From contig CAKPXF010000032.1 of assembly GCA_934201705.1 (NCBI GenBank), forward strand, positions 1 through 19,148: a DNA stretch of 19,148 bases, written 5' to 3'. Positions 6,840 to 15,517 of the stretch are shown here, piece by piece (within the stretch, counting starts at the first letter, position 1; every line of letters begins with the position of its first letter). The position numbers and the translations under genes are program-made. Origin of the DNA: an uncultured Bacilli bacterium. Lineage in GTDB: Bacteria > Bacillota_I > Bacilli_A > RFN20 > CAG-631. The notes beneath the pieces are model-generated. The model did no database searches. It was not told where the DNA came from and saw only the letters and a list, made by a program, of their open reading frames with translations.

Positions 6840-8495
6840 ATGAAAAAGAATTATATTAACAAATTTTTATTGGTTTCATTACTAGCAGGATTAATGGTTT
6901 CATGTAATAGTAATAATACTGAAAATGAAAATAATGAATATGCCACATTAAGAATTTTTATGAATGGTGGAAATGATTATGAAGGCAAAAAGAAGGATTC
7001 AATTTACAAAGCAATTGAAGAAAAAACAAAGGTTAATATGAGAATTGAAGGGGCAACTCATAATTCTGATTATTATACAACATTAAATCCAATGATTAAT
7101 ACTGGTGATATTCCGGATATTATTTTTTCTGTACCATCAAGTGCTGGTAAGGCTTATAATAACTGGGTTGAGCAAGATATTATCTATAATATTGATGAGT
7201 TATTAGTTGAAAAACCAGGAGAATATCCTTACATTGAAGCAATCTTTAATAGTAATCAGTATAAAAATATTACTTATGGAGATGGTGCTCATACTTTAAT
7301 TCCTTATTTAACTAGTAATTCAGGCTGGGGAATTTATTATAGAACTGATTGGCTAATCAATGTCGGCTATTATACTGAAGAAAATGGTAAAAAGATAGCG
7401 AAAACTCCAGCAACTATTGAAGAAGTTGAAGAGGTATTAAGATTGTTCACAACAGCTGACCCAGATCAAAATGGTAAAAATGACACATATGGAATTTCTC
7501 CATATGGGGAAACATTTTATTTAAATCCTTTATATCATGCATTTGGTGTGACACCAGATTATGATTTAGATAAAAATGGTGAACCTACATATATGTTTTT
7601 AACAGAAGAATTTAAAAATTTCTTATCTTGGTTTAATAAGATGTATGCTAATGGCTATGTTGATCCACAATTTGCAACAAATAAAAATGCGGATGATCGT
7701 ACTAAATTTTATGAAGGTAAGGTTGGAATGCTAATTTCAAATGCTGAAAATCACGTAACTTGGATTGGCGATTCATTTGATAATGCTAATGGTTTAAACG
7801 AAGATGGAAGTAGTAAATTTACATTTGGACCAGCGCCAAGTGGAACAAGTAAACTTGGAAAAGATGGCGTTTCAGGATTTTCTGATTGGGGTGGCTGGTG
7901 GGGAGGATATTCAATCTCAAAAGATTGTAAGGATCCCCACGCTGCTTTAAGATTACTTAACTTTTTATATTCGCCTGAAGGGAATAAATTAAGACTTTAC
8001 GGTATTGAAGGTACACATTATACTATTGAAAATAATCAAATTGTTCCAAACATTGATGGAAGAAATAATGAGCCAAATGATACTTTTGCTACTAATAAAG
8101 ATAGCAATGGTAATTCAATTGCTAATGGCTATTATAAGCTTGGAAGTTCTTTTTGTGGAAATATTAAATGGGAAAATGATAATACATGTCATACTATAGT
8201 TGAACCAGAATTAATTAATGCTAAATATGCATCAATTATTGAACTTGGTTTAAAATATAACACATTATCAACTTCAAAATTAACAAACGTTACAGGTTTT
8301 TACTCATCATACACAACAAAAATGAAAAAGATTGAAGACGAAGCTAATTCATATGCAATCAATGTTATTATGGGTAATAAAAACTTATCATCAGATTACG
8401 ATACATTAATGTCAACTATTGATTCTAAAACATATGATTGGAGTAATGTTAAAAAGATGATTAAAGAAGTAGCAAGTAAGGCAGGTATTAAATAA
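6840..8495 (+). CDS. Extracellular sugar-binding lipoprotein, LplA/YtcQ type
   Basis: 551 residues, the large size usual for LplA-type binding proteins of this importer class. The N-terminus is a lipoprotein signal with lipobox Leu-Met-Val-Ser-Cys; Cys22 would be lipidated and anchor the protein outside the membrane. After an Asn-rich linker comes a family 1 solute-binding fold: an early Leu-Arg-Ile-Phe strand, the Asp-Ile-Pro-Asp-Ile-Ile motif near residue 93, and Tyr-Arg-Thr-Asp-Trp-Leu near 170, all typical of this group. A Trp/Gly-rich stretch (Asp-Trp-Gly-Gly-Trp-Trp-Gly-Gly-Tyr) near 350 may line the sugar site. GGAGG lies seven bases before the ATG. The neighbours are the two matching permeases and surface glycosidases, so the ligand is probably an oligosaccharide released by them. 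Confidence 0.92.
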   Translation: MKKNYINKFLLVSLLAGLMVSCNSNNTENENNEYATLRIFMNGGNDYEGKKKDSIYKAIEEKTKVNMRIEGATHNSDYYTTLNPMINTGDIPDIIFSVPSSAGKAYNNWVEQDIIYNIDELLVEKPGEYPYIEAIFNSNQYKNITYGDGAHTLIPYLTSNSGWGIYYRTDWLINVGYYTEENGKKIAKTPATIEEVEEVLRLFTTADPDQNGKNDTYGISPYGETFYLNPLYHAFGVTPDYDLDKNGEPTYMFLTEEFKNFLSWFNKMYANGYVDPQFATNKNADDRTKFYEGKVGMLISNAENHVTWIGDSFDNANGLNEDGSSKFTFGPAPSGTSKLGKDGVSGFSDWGGWWGGYSISKDCKDPHAALRLLNFLYSPEGNKLRLYGIEGTHYTIENNQIVPNIDGRNNEPNDTFATNKDSNGNSIANGYYKLGSSFCGNIKWENDNTCHTIVEPELINAKYASIIELGLKYNTLSTSKLTNVTGFYSSYTTKMKKIEDEANSYAINVIMGNKNLSSDYDTLMSTIDSKTYDWSNVKKMIKEVASKAGIK

Positions 8496-9757
8496 TGAAT
8501 AAAGTTGCTAAAATTACATTATTATCTTTAATGCTTGCAGGTTTTGCAAATTGTACTAATAACAATTCAAGTATTAATTATCAAGAAAAATATGGTGAGA
8601 ACTTTAAAATTGAAAACACAACTGCTAATAAAGAATACGTTTATGGAATGGGTGATTTAGCATGGTCTGAATATTCTTGGAATGTAGAGGGTAAAAGAAT
8701 TGACTATAAGCAGACAGCTAAGCTTATGAAAAACATGGGGGTTAAAAGCGTACGTGTTTGGTTACATTGTAACTGGCTAATGAATGATCCTAATACTTAT
8801 AATGAAAAGGGTTTAGCCTTAGCTAAAGATATTGTTAGCGATTTAACTTCATATGGCTTTCAGCTTATTGGTATGAACCATTCAAACTTCCATAAATCAG
8901 GATATAGTAATTCATCATCAACAGTTGCCAAGCCTGCTCGTGATTTAAGTGATGGGAGCTATTATTTAACATGGCTTGAAGAATACGAAACAACTTGGTA
9001 TAACATAGTTAAGGAATTTCCAACTATTACTTATTGGGAAATTGATAATGAATCAAATATTGATACATTCTTTGAAAAACTAGGTGGCGGAACTTTCTCC
9101 TTAAAAGAAAAGGCTGCTATTTATACAGATATGCTTTATTTTGCTAGTAAAGGAATTCATAGAGCTAATAAAGATGCCATAACTATTATGGGTGGATTAG
9201 TAATTGATACCGCTGAAACATTTTTAGAATATATTTATGATAATATTGAAGCAGATGATGCTTATAGTAATTATTATGATGATTATTTCCAGGTTGCTGC
9301 TTGGCATCCATATATGGATACTTTTACAAAAGAAAAATTTAAAAGAACAAATGATGATATTTATGCAGTAATTAAAAAGCGCGAAGGAAAGGATAAAAAG
9401 GTCTTCTTAACTGAATTTGGTTTTTCAGAAGGTGCTGTAAGTGTTGCTAATCAAGAAAAATATATTAAAGATGCTTATGATGTTATAAAAGACGAACTCC
9501 CATATGTTGAATCTTGTCATTACTTTAGAATGTATGATAATTTAGGCTCAACTTGGGGAAGCAGTAAAGAAAAAACATTTGGTCTATATACTGATCCTAC
9601 TGACAATGGTATGGTAAACTCTGAAGGAAAGTATCAAAATGAAGTAAAAGGAAATCCAAAATCTACAGCTTATGTTTATCAAAATATGGCTGGTGGTAGT
9701 GGCTCTTTAACATTTTATGCTGACATTTTAAATAAGGTTAGTGAAAATGAAAATTAA
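8495..9757 (+). CDS. Surface glycoside hydrolase, clan GH-A (GH5/GH39-like), first of a tandem pair
   Basis: 420 residues. The N-terminus is a lipoprotein-type signal ending in Gly-Phe-Ala-Asn-Cys (Cys20); Asn before the Cys is unusual for a lipobox, so lipidation is likely but not certain. The rest is one catalytic (beta/alpha)8-type domain. Clan GH-A landmarks are in order: Val-Arg-Val-Trp-Leu-His (86-91), Met-Asn-His (127-129), WEIDNE with acid/base candidate Glu186, Trp-His-Pro-Tyr (270-273), and Leu-Thr-Glu-Phe-Gly with nucleophile candidate Glu307. I cannot assign the GH family or substrate. The start codon overlaps the previous stop by one base. The next gene is a clear paralog and the one after it is GH32, so all three probably attack one glycan outside the cell. 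Confidence 0.82.
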   Translation: MNKVAKITLLSLMLAGFANCTNNNSSINYQEKYGENFKIENTTANKEYVYGMGDLAWSEYSWNVEGKRIDYKQTAKLMKNMGVKSVRVWLHCNWLMNDPNTYNEKGLALAKDIVSDLTSYGFQLIGMNHSNFHKSGYSNSSSTVAKPARDLSDGSYYLTWLEEYETTWYNIVKEFPTITYWEIDNESNIDTFFEKLGGGTFSLKEKAAIYTDMLYFASKGIHRANKDAITIMGGLVIDTAETFLEYIYDNIEADDAYSNYYDDYFQVAAWHPYMDTFTKEKFKRTNDDIYAVIKKREGKDKKVFLTEFGFSEGAVSVANQEKYIKDAYDVIKDELPYVESCHYFRMYDNLGSTWGSSKEKTFGLYTDPTDNGMVNSEGKYQNEVKGNPKSTAYVYQNMAGGSGSLTFYADILNKVSENEN

Positions 9758-10955
9758 TAAATTATTTGTTTTATTAATCTCTTTATTATTAACCTCTTGT
9801 AATGGAAATAATTTATCTCAAGCTTCAATTAATCATGATTTATTAAATTATGGTGAGTACTATAAAGTAGAAAATGAAACAGCTAATAATGAGTATTTAG
9901 CGGGTATGTGCTATATGGAATATGAGTGGAACAATCAGTTAAATGATGATAATGTTTTATTAGCTATGAAAAACTTAGGCGTAAAAAGCTTAAGAATGTG
10001 GATGCATTTTAGCTACTTTATGGAAAATCCAACAACGCTTAATCAAGAAAAGGTTGATAAAATGCATGAGTACTTAAAGAAAGCTATAGACATGGATTTT
10101 CAAATAATTGGTATGAATCATTATTCATATCATCATGAAGGCTATTTTTCAATTGGTAAAGAAAGAAGAATTGATTTTGAAAATGAAAATTCAAAGTATT
10201 GTAAATGGCTTGATGATTATGAAACCTCTTGGTATACATTAGCAAACGAATTTAAAGAAATCACCTATTGGGAAATAGATAATGAGTTAGATAATCCTGA
10301 TTTTATGTATATTGATGGTGCTAAAAATGATGTTTTAAATCAAACTGAAATGGCTCATATTTCTTTAGATATGCTATATCGTGGCTCAATAGGTATCCAT
10401 AAAGCTAATAAAGCTAATAACACCATTATGGGTGGCTTAGTTGATTCAAATGGCTTAGGAAAAGGAAGCTCATATAATAATGTTTATACTGGTAATAATA
10501 AAGAATTCTTAGAAATCTTTTATGATTTAATTGATACTGGTGAGCATGGCTCAATTTATTATGATGACTTTTTCCAAATTGCTGCATGGCATCCTTATTA
10601 TTACCATGGGACAGCTGATGATTATTTTGTTAGTGAGAATAATAAGATTTATGAAATAATTAAAAGACGTGAGGGTAAGGATAAAAAGGTTTTCTTAACT
10701 GAATTTGGTTGGACTGATTTAGCGGTTTTAGATAAGAGTCAAAATATAATAGATCTATATACAACTTTAAAAGAAAAAATGCCTTATGTTGAATCACTTC
10801 ACTATTTCTTATTATTTGATAAGTTCCATGAAAATAACGTCGGCTTATTTGATAGTCCATTAAATAAAGATGCTTCACCAAAAAGTTCGGCTTATGCTTA
10901 TCAAAAGGTAAATAATGGAAGTGGGAAATTAGACTTTATATTTAGGAGTATTTAA
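9747..10955 (+). CDS. Surface glycoside hydrolase lipoprotein, clan GH-A, second of a tandem pair
   Basis: 402 residues from the ATG at 9747. A GTG at 9741 is also in frame, but AAGG at 9734-9737 is better spaced for the ATG. The lipobox is Leu-Thr-Ser-Cys (Cys18). It aligns with the preceding protein over its full length: Leu-Arg-Met-Trp-Met-His, Gly-Met-Asn-His, WEIDNE (acid/base candidate Glu180), Ala-Ala-Trp-His-Pro-Tyr, Arg-Glu-Gly-Lys-Asp-Lys-Lys-Val-Phe-Leu-Thr-Glu-Phe-Gly (nucleophile candidate Glu319), and a shared Ser-Ala-Tyr-x-Tyr-Gln near the end. Both catalytic glutamates are kept, so both copies should be active; loops between the motifs differ. The gene overlaps the upstream one by 11 bases. 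The pair arose by duplication; family and substrate are unassigned. Confidence 0.85.
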   Translation: MKINKLFVLLISLLLTSCNGNNLSQASINHDLLNYGEYYKVENETANNEYLAGMCYMEYEWNNQLNDDNVLLAMKNLGVKSLRMWMHFSYFMENPTTLNQEKVDKMHEYLKKAIDMDFQIIGMNHYSYHHEGYFSIGKERRIDFENENSKYCKWLDDYETSWYTLANEFKEITYWEIDNELDNPDFMYIDGAKNDVLNQTEMAHISLDMLYRGSIGIHKANKANNTIMGGLVDSNGLGKGSSYNNVYTGNNKEFLEIFYDLIDTGEHGSIYYDDFFQIAAWHPYYYHGTADDYFVSENNKIYEIIKRREGKDKKVFLTEFGWTDLAVLDKSQNIIDLYTTLKEKMPYVESLHYFLLFDKFHENNVGLFDSPLNKDASPKSSAYAYQKVNNGSGKLDFIFRSI

Positions 10956-10956
10956 A

Positions 10957-12438
10957 ATGAAAAAAATAATTAAAACCTTACTTACTATATTAGTATTAAT
11001 GACTACTAGTTGTAAAACGAAAGGAAACGAAATGAAAATAGATGAAAGATATCAAAGTGAATATAGAAATCAATATCACTACTCAGATTTAAATTCATGG
11101 CTTAATGACCCTAATGGTTTTGTTTATTATAAAGGCGTTTATCATATATTTTATCAAAAATCAAATGGTATAAATTGTGATGTTTCAAAAATGTCATGGG
11201 GCCATGCAACAAGTACGGATTTAATTCATTTTAAACAAGAAGAAGATGCTATAGTTTATGATGAATTAGGGTCAATTTGGTCAGGAACATGTGTTGTTGA
11301 TAAAAATAATGATTCAAAGCTATTTGACGATGATAATGGCGGATTAATAGCATATTATACATTAAGAGATGATAATAATATTCAGCAACAAGCAATGGCT
11401 TATTCAAAAGATGATGGAAAAACTTGGATTAAATATAATAATGGAAGAGCTTTAATTACAACTAATGATGATCCTTTAAAAAATAATGAATTTAGAGACC
11501 CAAAAGTTATTTATAGTGAGAAGTTTGGTAAATACTTAATGTTTGTAGCAGGAGGTAATTTACGTATTTATAGCTCTAAAAATTTAATTGACTGGGAAAT
11601 TGAGTCTTATGATACAAATATAAATACAGAATGTCCAGATATTTTTATATTAAAAGCAAATGATAATGTAAGTAAATATGTCTTAAGTTGTGGCGGAAGA
11701 ACTTATTTAATTGGAGATTTAAAATTAATTGAAAATAAAATACATTTTGTTCCAGATAGCTATAATTATAAAGCATTTAATTTTGGTGTCGATGCATATG
11801 CCACTCAAACATTTTATAATAGTGAAAGAATAATTGGCGCAGCTTGGATGTCAACTTGGGAATATGCAGGTAAATGTGCTTATTATTATGACAAGTTTAA
11901 TGGGGCTTTTTCAATGTTTTATGAATATTCTTTAGTAAATGAAAATAATGAATATTATATTTATTTAAATTCTATAAATGAATATGAAAATTTATTACTT
12001 AAGGATAGTAAAAAAGAGATATATGTTAATGATAATTCTATTGATAATGTTTATAATGGTAGAACATTTAAAACATCAATTAGCTTTGAAAATAAAAAAG
12101 ATTTAATCTTTGAGATTTCTTTAAAAGCTAAGGATTCAACTTTATTAATTAAATATGATGAATCAATTAATGTTTTAACTGTTGATAGAACAAAACAAAA
12201 GAATTATGCCAGCAAATCATTTTTAAATAAATATTCAACAAGAATTGATAAGAATGAAACAATTAATATTGATTTATATGTCGATAAGGCATCTCTTGAA
12301 GTCGTAATAAATAATGGTAAAAATGTGGGTTCATTTATTTATTTCCCCGAAGATGATGTTAATGTAAGTATAAATTCAAGTATTGAAACAAATATTAAGG
12401 CAATATCTTATAAATTTGATACAATGTGGAAAAAATAA
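10957..12438 (+). CDS. GH32 fructan-hydrolase lipoprotein (levanase/inulinase/invertase type)
   Basis: 493 residues. The lipoprotein signal ends in Met-Thr-Thr-Ser-Cys (Cys19), so the enzyme probably sits on the outer face of the membrane. The catalytic five-bladed propeller covers about 36-325 and has all three GH32 acidic residues: nucleophile Asp51 in WLNDPNG, transition-state stabiliser Asp181 in FRDP, and acid/base Glu225 in Glu-Cys-Pro-Asp. Trp-Gly-His-Ala-Thr-Ser (81-86) and Asp-Ala-Tyr-Ala-Thr-Gln-Thr-Phe (279-286) are further family signatures. Residues from about 330 form the usual C-terminal beta-sandwich. GH32 enzymes release fructose from beta-fructosides; whether this one is exo- or endo-acting is not visible. 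It starts one base after the upstream stop, with AGGAG eight bases before the ATG, and is the last gene before the terminator. Confidence 0.93.
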   Translation: MKKIIKTLLTILVLMTTSCKTKGNEMKIDERYQSEYRNQYHYSDLNSWLNDPNGFVYYKGVYHIFYQKSNGINCDVSKMSWGHATSTDLIHFKQEEDAIVYDELGSIWSGTCVVDKNNDSKLFDDDNGGLIAYYTLRDDNNIQQQAMAYSKDDGKTWIKYNNGRALITTNDDPLKNNEFRDPKVIYSEKFGKYLMFVAGGNLRIYSSKNLIDWEIESYDTNINTECPDIFILKANDNVSKYVLSCGGRTYLIGDLKLIENKIHFVPDSYNYKAFNFGVDAYATQTFYNSERIIGAAWMSTWEYAGKCAYYYDKFNGAFSMFYEYSLVNENNEYYIYLNSINEYENLLLKDSKKEIYVNDNSIDNVYNGRTFKTSISFENKKDLIFEISLKAKDSTLLIKYDESINVLTVDRTKQKNYASKSFLNKYSTRIDKNETINIDLYVDKASLEVVINNGKNVGSFIYFPEDDVNVSINSSIETNIKAISYKFDTMWKK

Positions 12439-12471
12439 AATGGCTCATGACATGAGCTGTTTTATTTTTTT
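12435..12471 (+). terminator. Rho-independent terminator of the glycan operon
   Basis: The core stem GCTCAT/ATGAGC (12443-12448 with 12452-12457) closes a three-base loop. It extends outward through two G-T pairs and an A-tract/T-tract to about 12435 and 12465, then runs into more T. The left arm includes the stop codon of the GH32 gene, so the operon ends tightly here. Confidence 0.88.
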
Positions 12472-12522
12472 AAACAAATTTAAAAAAAACATATATAAAA
12501 TAAGACTCAAAAATCTTTATCC

Positions 12523-12551
12523 TTGAAGTTTTGTAATAATAATGTTAACAT
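12523..12551 (+). promoter_or_regulatory. Possible sigma-A promoter of the metal-chelate importer operon
   Basis: TTGAAG (12523-12528) and TAACAT (12546-12551) are 17 bases apart. The -10 box is weak. The predicted start would lie only about 11 bases before the preferred ATG at 12569, so the leader would be very short. The preceding terminator requires some promoter in this interval; this is the best candidate I see. Confidence 0.35.
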
Positions 12552-12555
12552 TATT
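12538..12555. promoter_or_regulatory. 18-bp perfect palindrome, candidate repressor operator
   Basis: AATAATGTTAACATTATT is a perfect palindrome centred between 12546 and 12547, in the short gap before the metal-chelate importer genes. It would overlap the candidate -10 box. The length and AT-rich half-sites suit a dimeric metal-responsive or similar repressor; it is not an exact Fur, Zur or PerR box. As RNA it could also form a weak hairpin. Confidence 0.5.
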
Positions 12556-12568
12556 GATGGGTAAATTT

Positions 12569-13606
12569 ATGAAAAAGAAAAAGCTATTTATTTTAATATT
12601 ATTAATTTCTTTACTAATAGTAACTATTATATCATTATTTGTTGGTAGCTCTAATATGACAATATTAGAAGTTTTTGATGCGCTTTTTCTTAAAGGAAAT
12701 AATTCAAATATTAGAATAATTTATAGTATTAGAATTCCTAGGATTTTAGCAGCTATTATAGCAGGATGTGGTTTAAGCCTTGCAGGTTTAATAATGCAAA
12801 CAACCTTAAATAATTCTATGGCTTCTCCTCAAACTTTAGGAGTATCAAATGCAGCAGTATTTGGAGCTAATGTTTCAATAATTATATTTGCTGGGGGCTA
12901 CTTTATAAGTGGCAATAACGCAAACTCTTTCTTTACAAATGCTAATCCTTTTTCAACTTCATTTTTAGCATTTATATTCGCTATATTAGCAACATTGTTT
13001 ATTTTACTTTTATGCAAATCACGTGAATTTTCACCAAATGTTGTAATATTACTTGGAATTGGTATTGGAAGCCTGTTTAATTCTTTAACAACATTGTTAC
13101 AATATTATGCAACAGATGTTGGTTTATCGGCGGCTGTTATATGGAATTTTGGCGATTTAGGAAGAGCAACATATTTAATAGATCTTATAATGTTTGTTGT
13201 TGTATTTATTTCTTTAATTTTCTTTATTTTGAATTCATGGCGTTATAATGCTTTATTAAGTGGCGATAATGTTGCAAAAAGCTTAGGCGTAAATGTTAAA
13301 CTCTTAAGATTTATATCCTTATTATTTTCATCACTTATTACAGCTGTTTGTGTTTCCTTTTTAGGAATCATAGGATTTGTTGGTATAATATGTCCCCATA
13401 TTTGTCGAAAAATTATAGGAAATGACCATAGATATTTACTAGTATCATCATTATTAGCTGGAAGCTTATTATTATTGCTTGCTGATATGCTATCAAGAGT
13501 TATTGGAAATGGAACATCTTTACCAGTTGGAAGTATAACTGCTTTATTAGGCTTACCATTTTTTATTGCTATTATTTTTTCAAAAAGAGGTAACAACAAT
13601 GCTTGA
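12569..13606 (+). CDS. FecCD-type ABC transporter permease for metal chelates
   Basis: 345 residues from the ATG at 12569, the normal family length. In-frame ATGs at 12542 and 12557 exist but the first lies inside the palindrome and neither has a ribosome binding site; GATGGG precedes 12569, and that start gives a Lys-rich N-terminus leading straight into the first helix. The family has about ten membrane helices. Signatures present are Gly-Leu-Ser-Leu-Ala-Gly-Leu-Ile-Met-Gln...Pro-Gln-Thr-Leu-Gly-Val-Ser-Asn-Ala and, near the end, Gly-Phe-Val-Gly-Ile-Ile-Cys-Pro-His-Ile-Cys-Arg then Leu-Ala-Asp-Met-Leu-Ser-Arg. The family imports ferric siderophores, heme or cobalamin. It is the first gene of a four-gene unit and overlaps the ATPase gene by eight bases. 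The chelate is unknown. Confidence 0.93.
   Translation: MKKKKLFILILLISLLIVTIISLFVGSSNMTILEVFDALFLKGNNSNIRIIYSIRIPRILAAIIAGCGLSLAGLIMQTTLNNSMASPQTLGVSNAAVFGANVSIIIFAGGYFISGNNANSFFTNANPFSTSFLAFIFAILATLFILLLCKSREFSPNVVILLGIGIGSLFNSLTTLLQYYATDVGLSAAVIWNFGDLGRATYLIDLIMFVVVFISLIFFILNSWRYNALLSGDNVAKSLGVNVKLLRFISLLFSSLITAVCVSFLGIIGFVGIICPHICRKIIGNDHRYLLVSSLLAGSLLLLLADMLSRVIGNGTSLPVGSITALLGLPFFIAIIFSKRGNNNA
13586..13590 (+). promoter_or_regulatory. Ribosome binding site that fixes the ATPase start
   Basis: AGAGG lies eight bases before the ATG at 13599. This supports 13599 over an in-frame ATG at 13566, which would add 11 residues lying before the conserved family N-terminus. Confidence 0.65.
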
Positions 13607-14357
13607 AATTAAAAATTTATCATATTGCTATAATAAAAATAGTATTGTTTTAGATAATATTTCTTTATCCTTGCCCAAGGGTAAAATTGGTATAGTTTTA
13701 GGGAAAAACGGAAGTGGTAAATCAACACTGTTGAAAAACATTTTAGGTATTTTATCTCCTAATACTGGTAGTATTATACTTGATGATGTTGATTTGATTA
13801 ATTTAAAAAGAAATGAAAGAGCTAAATTAGTTAGCTATGTTCCTCAAGATATTACATTTGGTGATTTAAGTGTTTTTGAAACAATTCTTTTAGGAAGAAT
13901 ATCATATTTTAATTATTTTAGTAGATATGAGGATGAGCAAATTGTAAGAAAAACAATTAAAGAATTAAAACTCGAGCATGTAAGTAATATTAATGTAAAT
14001 GAATTGTCAGGCGGTGAAAAGCAAAAGGTGGCTATTGCAAGAGCACTAGTGTCATCACCATCGCTTATTATCTTTGATGAGCCAACAGGCTCACTTGATT
14101 TAGAAAATGAATATTTAATTTTAAATGAGGCTAAAAAATTAACAAAAGAAAAAAATATAACTATTTTAATTGCAATTCATGATATTAATTTAGCTTTAAA
14201 ATATGGAGATTATTTTTATATGCTAAAGGATAAAAAAATAAAATATACTGGTGATAATTCAATTATCAATGAAAAAAATATTATGGATATATTTAATATT
14301 AATGTTTCAATAAATAAAATAAATGATGAAAAAATTATGATTGTTAAGGAGGATTAG
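13599..14357 (+). CDS. ABC transporter ATPase, FepC/BtuD type
   Basis: 252 residues. The Walker A loop is GKNGSGKS (35-42), the Q-loop is in Tyr-Val-Pro-Gln-Asp (80-84), the signature is LSGGE (136-140), Walker B is Leu-Ile-Ile-Phe-Asp-Glu (156-161) and the switch His is His194. All catalytic residues are present. The Tyr-Val-Pro-Gln motif and the length are those of the FepC/FhuC/BtuD group, which pairs with FecCD permeases. It overlaps the permease gene by eight bases and lies two bases before the binding-protein gene, so all are made together. It powers uptake of a metal chelate from the cytosolic face of the membrane. Confidence 0.95.
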   Translation: MLEIKNLSYCYNKNSIVLDNISLSLPKGKIGIVLGKNGSGKSTLLKNILGILSPNTGSIILDDVDLINLKRNERAKLVSYVPQDITFGDLSVFETILLGRISYFNYFSRYEDEQIVRKTIKELKLEHVSNINVNELSGGEKQKVAIARALVSSPSLIIFDEPTGSLDLENEYLILNEAKKLTKEKNITILIAIHDINLALKYGDYFYMLKDKKIKYTGDNSIINEKNIMDIFNINVSINKINDEKIMIVKED

Positions 14358-14359
14358 CT

Positions 14360-15505
14360 ATGAAAACAAAAAATTTATTAGTATTAATAATGTCGCTATT
14401 ATTAACAGCATGCAACAATAATGATAATAGCCAAAATGATAATTCAATAATTGTAAAAGATTTAATTAATAGAGATGTAAGTATTGTTCCTGGAAGCTAT
14501 AAAAGAGTTGTATGCATTGGCGCCGGTGCTTTAAGGCTTTATAGCTATATTGGTGATATTAATTTATTATGTGGTGTAGAAGATATTGATAATGAATCAC
14601 TTACAAATAGACCAAAAATGTTCGATAGTGTTGCAAGGCCTTATTTTATTGCATATAAGGATGTTTTTAAAACATTACCATCTTGTGGGGTTGGTGGACC
14701 AAACAATCAAATTGCTGAAGCTGAAAAAATATTATCATGTAATCCTGATATAGTAATTTCAGAATACGAGGATGTAACAAAAGAAGACGCTTTACAAAAG
14801 CAATTAAATGTCCCAGTTATTACTTTAAGATATGGAAGCAAAGGCGTATTTGACGAAAACTTAAGTAAAAGCCTTACATTACTTGGAAAAATTTTTAATA
14901 AGGAGGATAGAGCTTCTTCCTTAAATAATTTCATTTTAAAAGAAAAAATGGATATTCAAGAGAGAGTTAAAAATTTAAGTAATGAAGAAAAAAAGGACGT
15001 TTATATTTGTGGACTTGGCAATTGGGGGACTACAAATGAATTAATGACATCTTCAAACTACGAACCATTTAATGTTGCAAATATAAAGAACGTTTTAAGT
15101 GATATAAAACAAGAAGGAAATTTTAAAATTGAAAAAGAAAAATTTGTGTCAATAGGTAAAGATATTGACATTATGTTTATTGATGCTGCAGCAATTAAAA
15201 ATATAAAACCTGAATATAACCTAGATAATACAATGTTTTCATTTGTAAAGGCCTTTAATAATGATGAGGTATATTTACAAATGGCTTACAATGCTTATTA
15301 TACAAATGTTGAACTGGCTCTTGCTAATACATGGTTTAATGGTATTTGTGTTTATAAAACATTATTTAGTGATATCAATATTGATGATAAGTTAAATGAA
15401 ATTACAAAAGAATTTTTAAATAAGGAAATGAAAGATGAAATCTATTCATATGCTAATAGTTTTGGTGGCTATCAAAAAATTGATGTAGATACTTTCTTTA
15501 ATTAA
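14360..15505 (+). CDS. Metal-chelate binding lipoprotein of the FecCD-type importer
   Basis: 381 residues. The lipobox Leu-Thr-Ala-Cys places lipidated Cys18 at the membrane surface. The domain is of the helical-backbone (TroA/BtuF-like) binding-protein class: Asp-Leu-Ile-Asn-Arg-Asp-Val-Ser-Ile follows a short Asn-rich linker, Lys-Arg-Val-Val-Cys-Ile-Gly-Ala-Gly-Ala opens the first lobe, and Asn-Pro-Asp-Ile-Val-Ile-Ser marks the usual central strand. The segment Tyr-Asn-Ala-Tyr-Tyr-Thr-Asn-Val-Glu-Leu-Ala-Leu-Ala-Asn in the second lobe matches a subgroup seen beside iron-type importers of anaerobes. AAGGAGG precedes the ATG and the ATPase stop is two bases upstream. The ligand may be a siderophore, heme, corrinoid or a small organic metal complex; the sequence does not decide. 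Confidence 0.9.
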   Translation: MKTKNLLVLIMSLLLTACNNNDNSQNDNSIIVKDLINRDVSIVPGSYKRVVCIGAGALRLYSYIGDINLLCGVEDIDNESLTNRPKMFDSVARPYFIAYKDVFKTLPSCGVGGPNNQIAEAEKILSCNPDIVISEYEDVTKEDALQKQLNVPVITLRYGSKGVFDENLSKSLTLLGKIFNKEDRASSLNNFILKEKMDIQERVKNLSNEEKKDVYICGLGNWGTTNELMTSSNYEPFNVANIKNVLSDIKQEGNFKIEKEKFVSIGKDIDIMFIDAAAIKNIKPEYNLDNTMFSFVKAFNNDEVYLQMAYNAYYTNVELALANTWFNGICVYKTLFSDINIDDKLNEITKEFLNKEMKDEIYSYANSFGGYQKIDVDTFFN

Positions 15506-15517
15506 TGGTAAATAAAA

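Noticed and set aside
13566..13598. Longer N-terminus for the importer ATPase
   Set aside because: The added residues come from the end of the permease gene in another frame, and a ribosome binding site supports the start at 13599.
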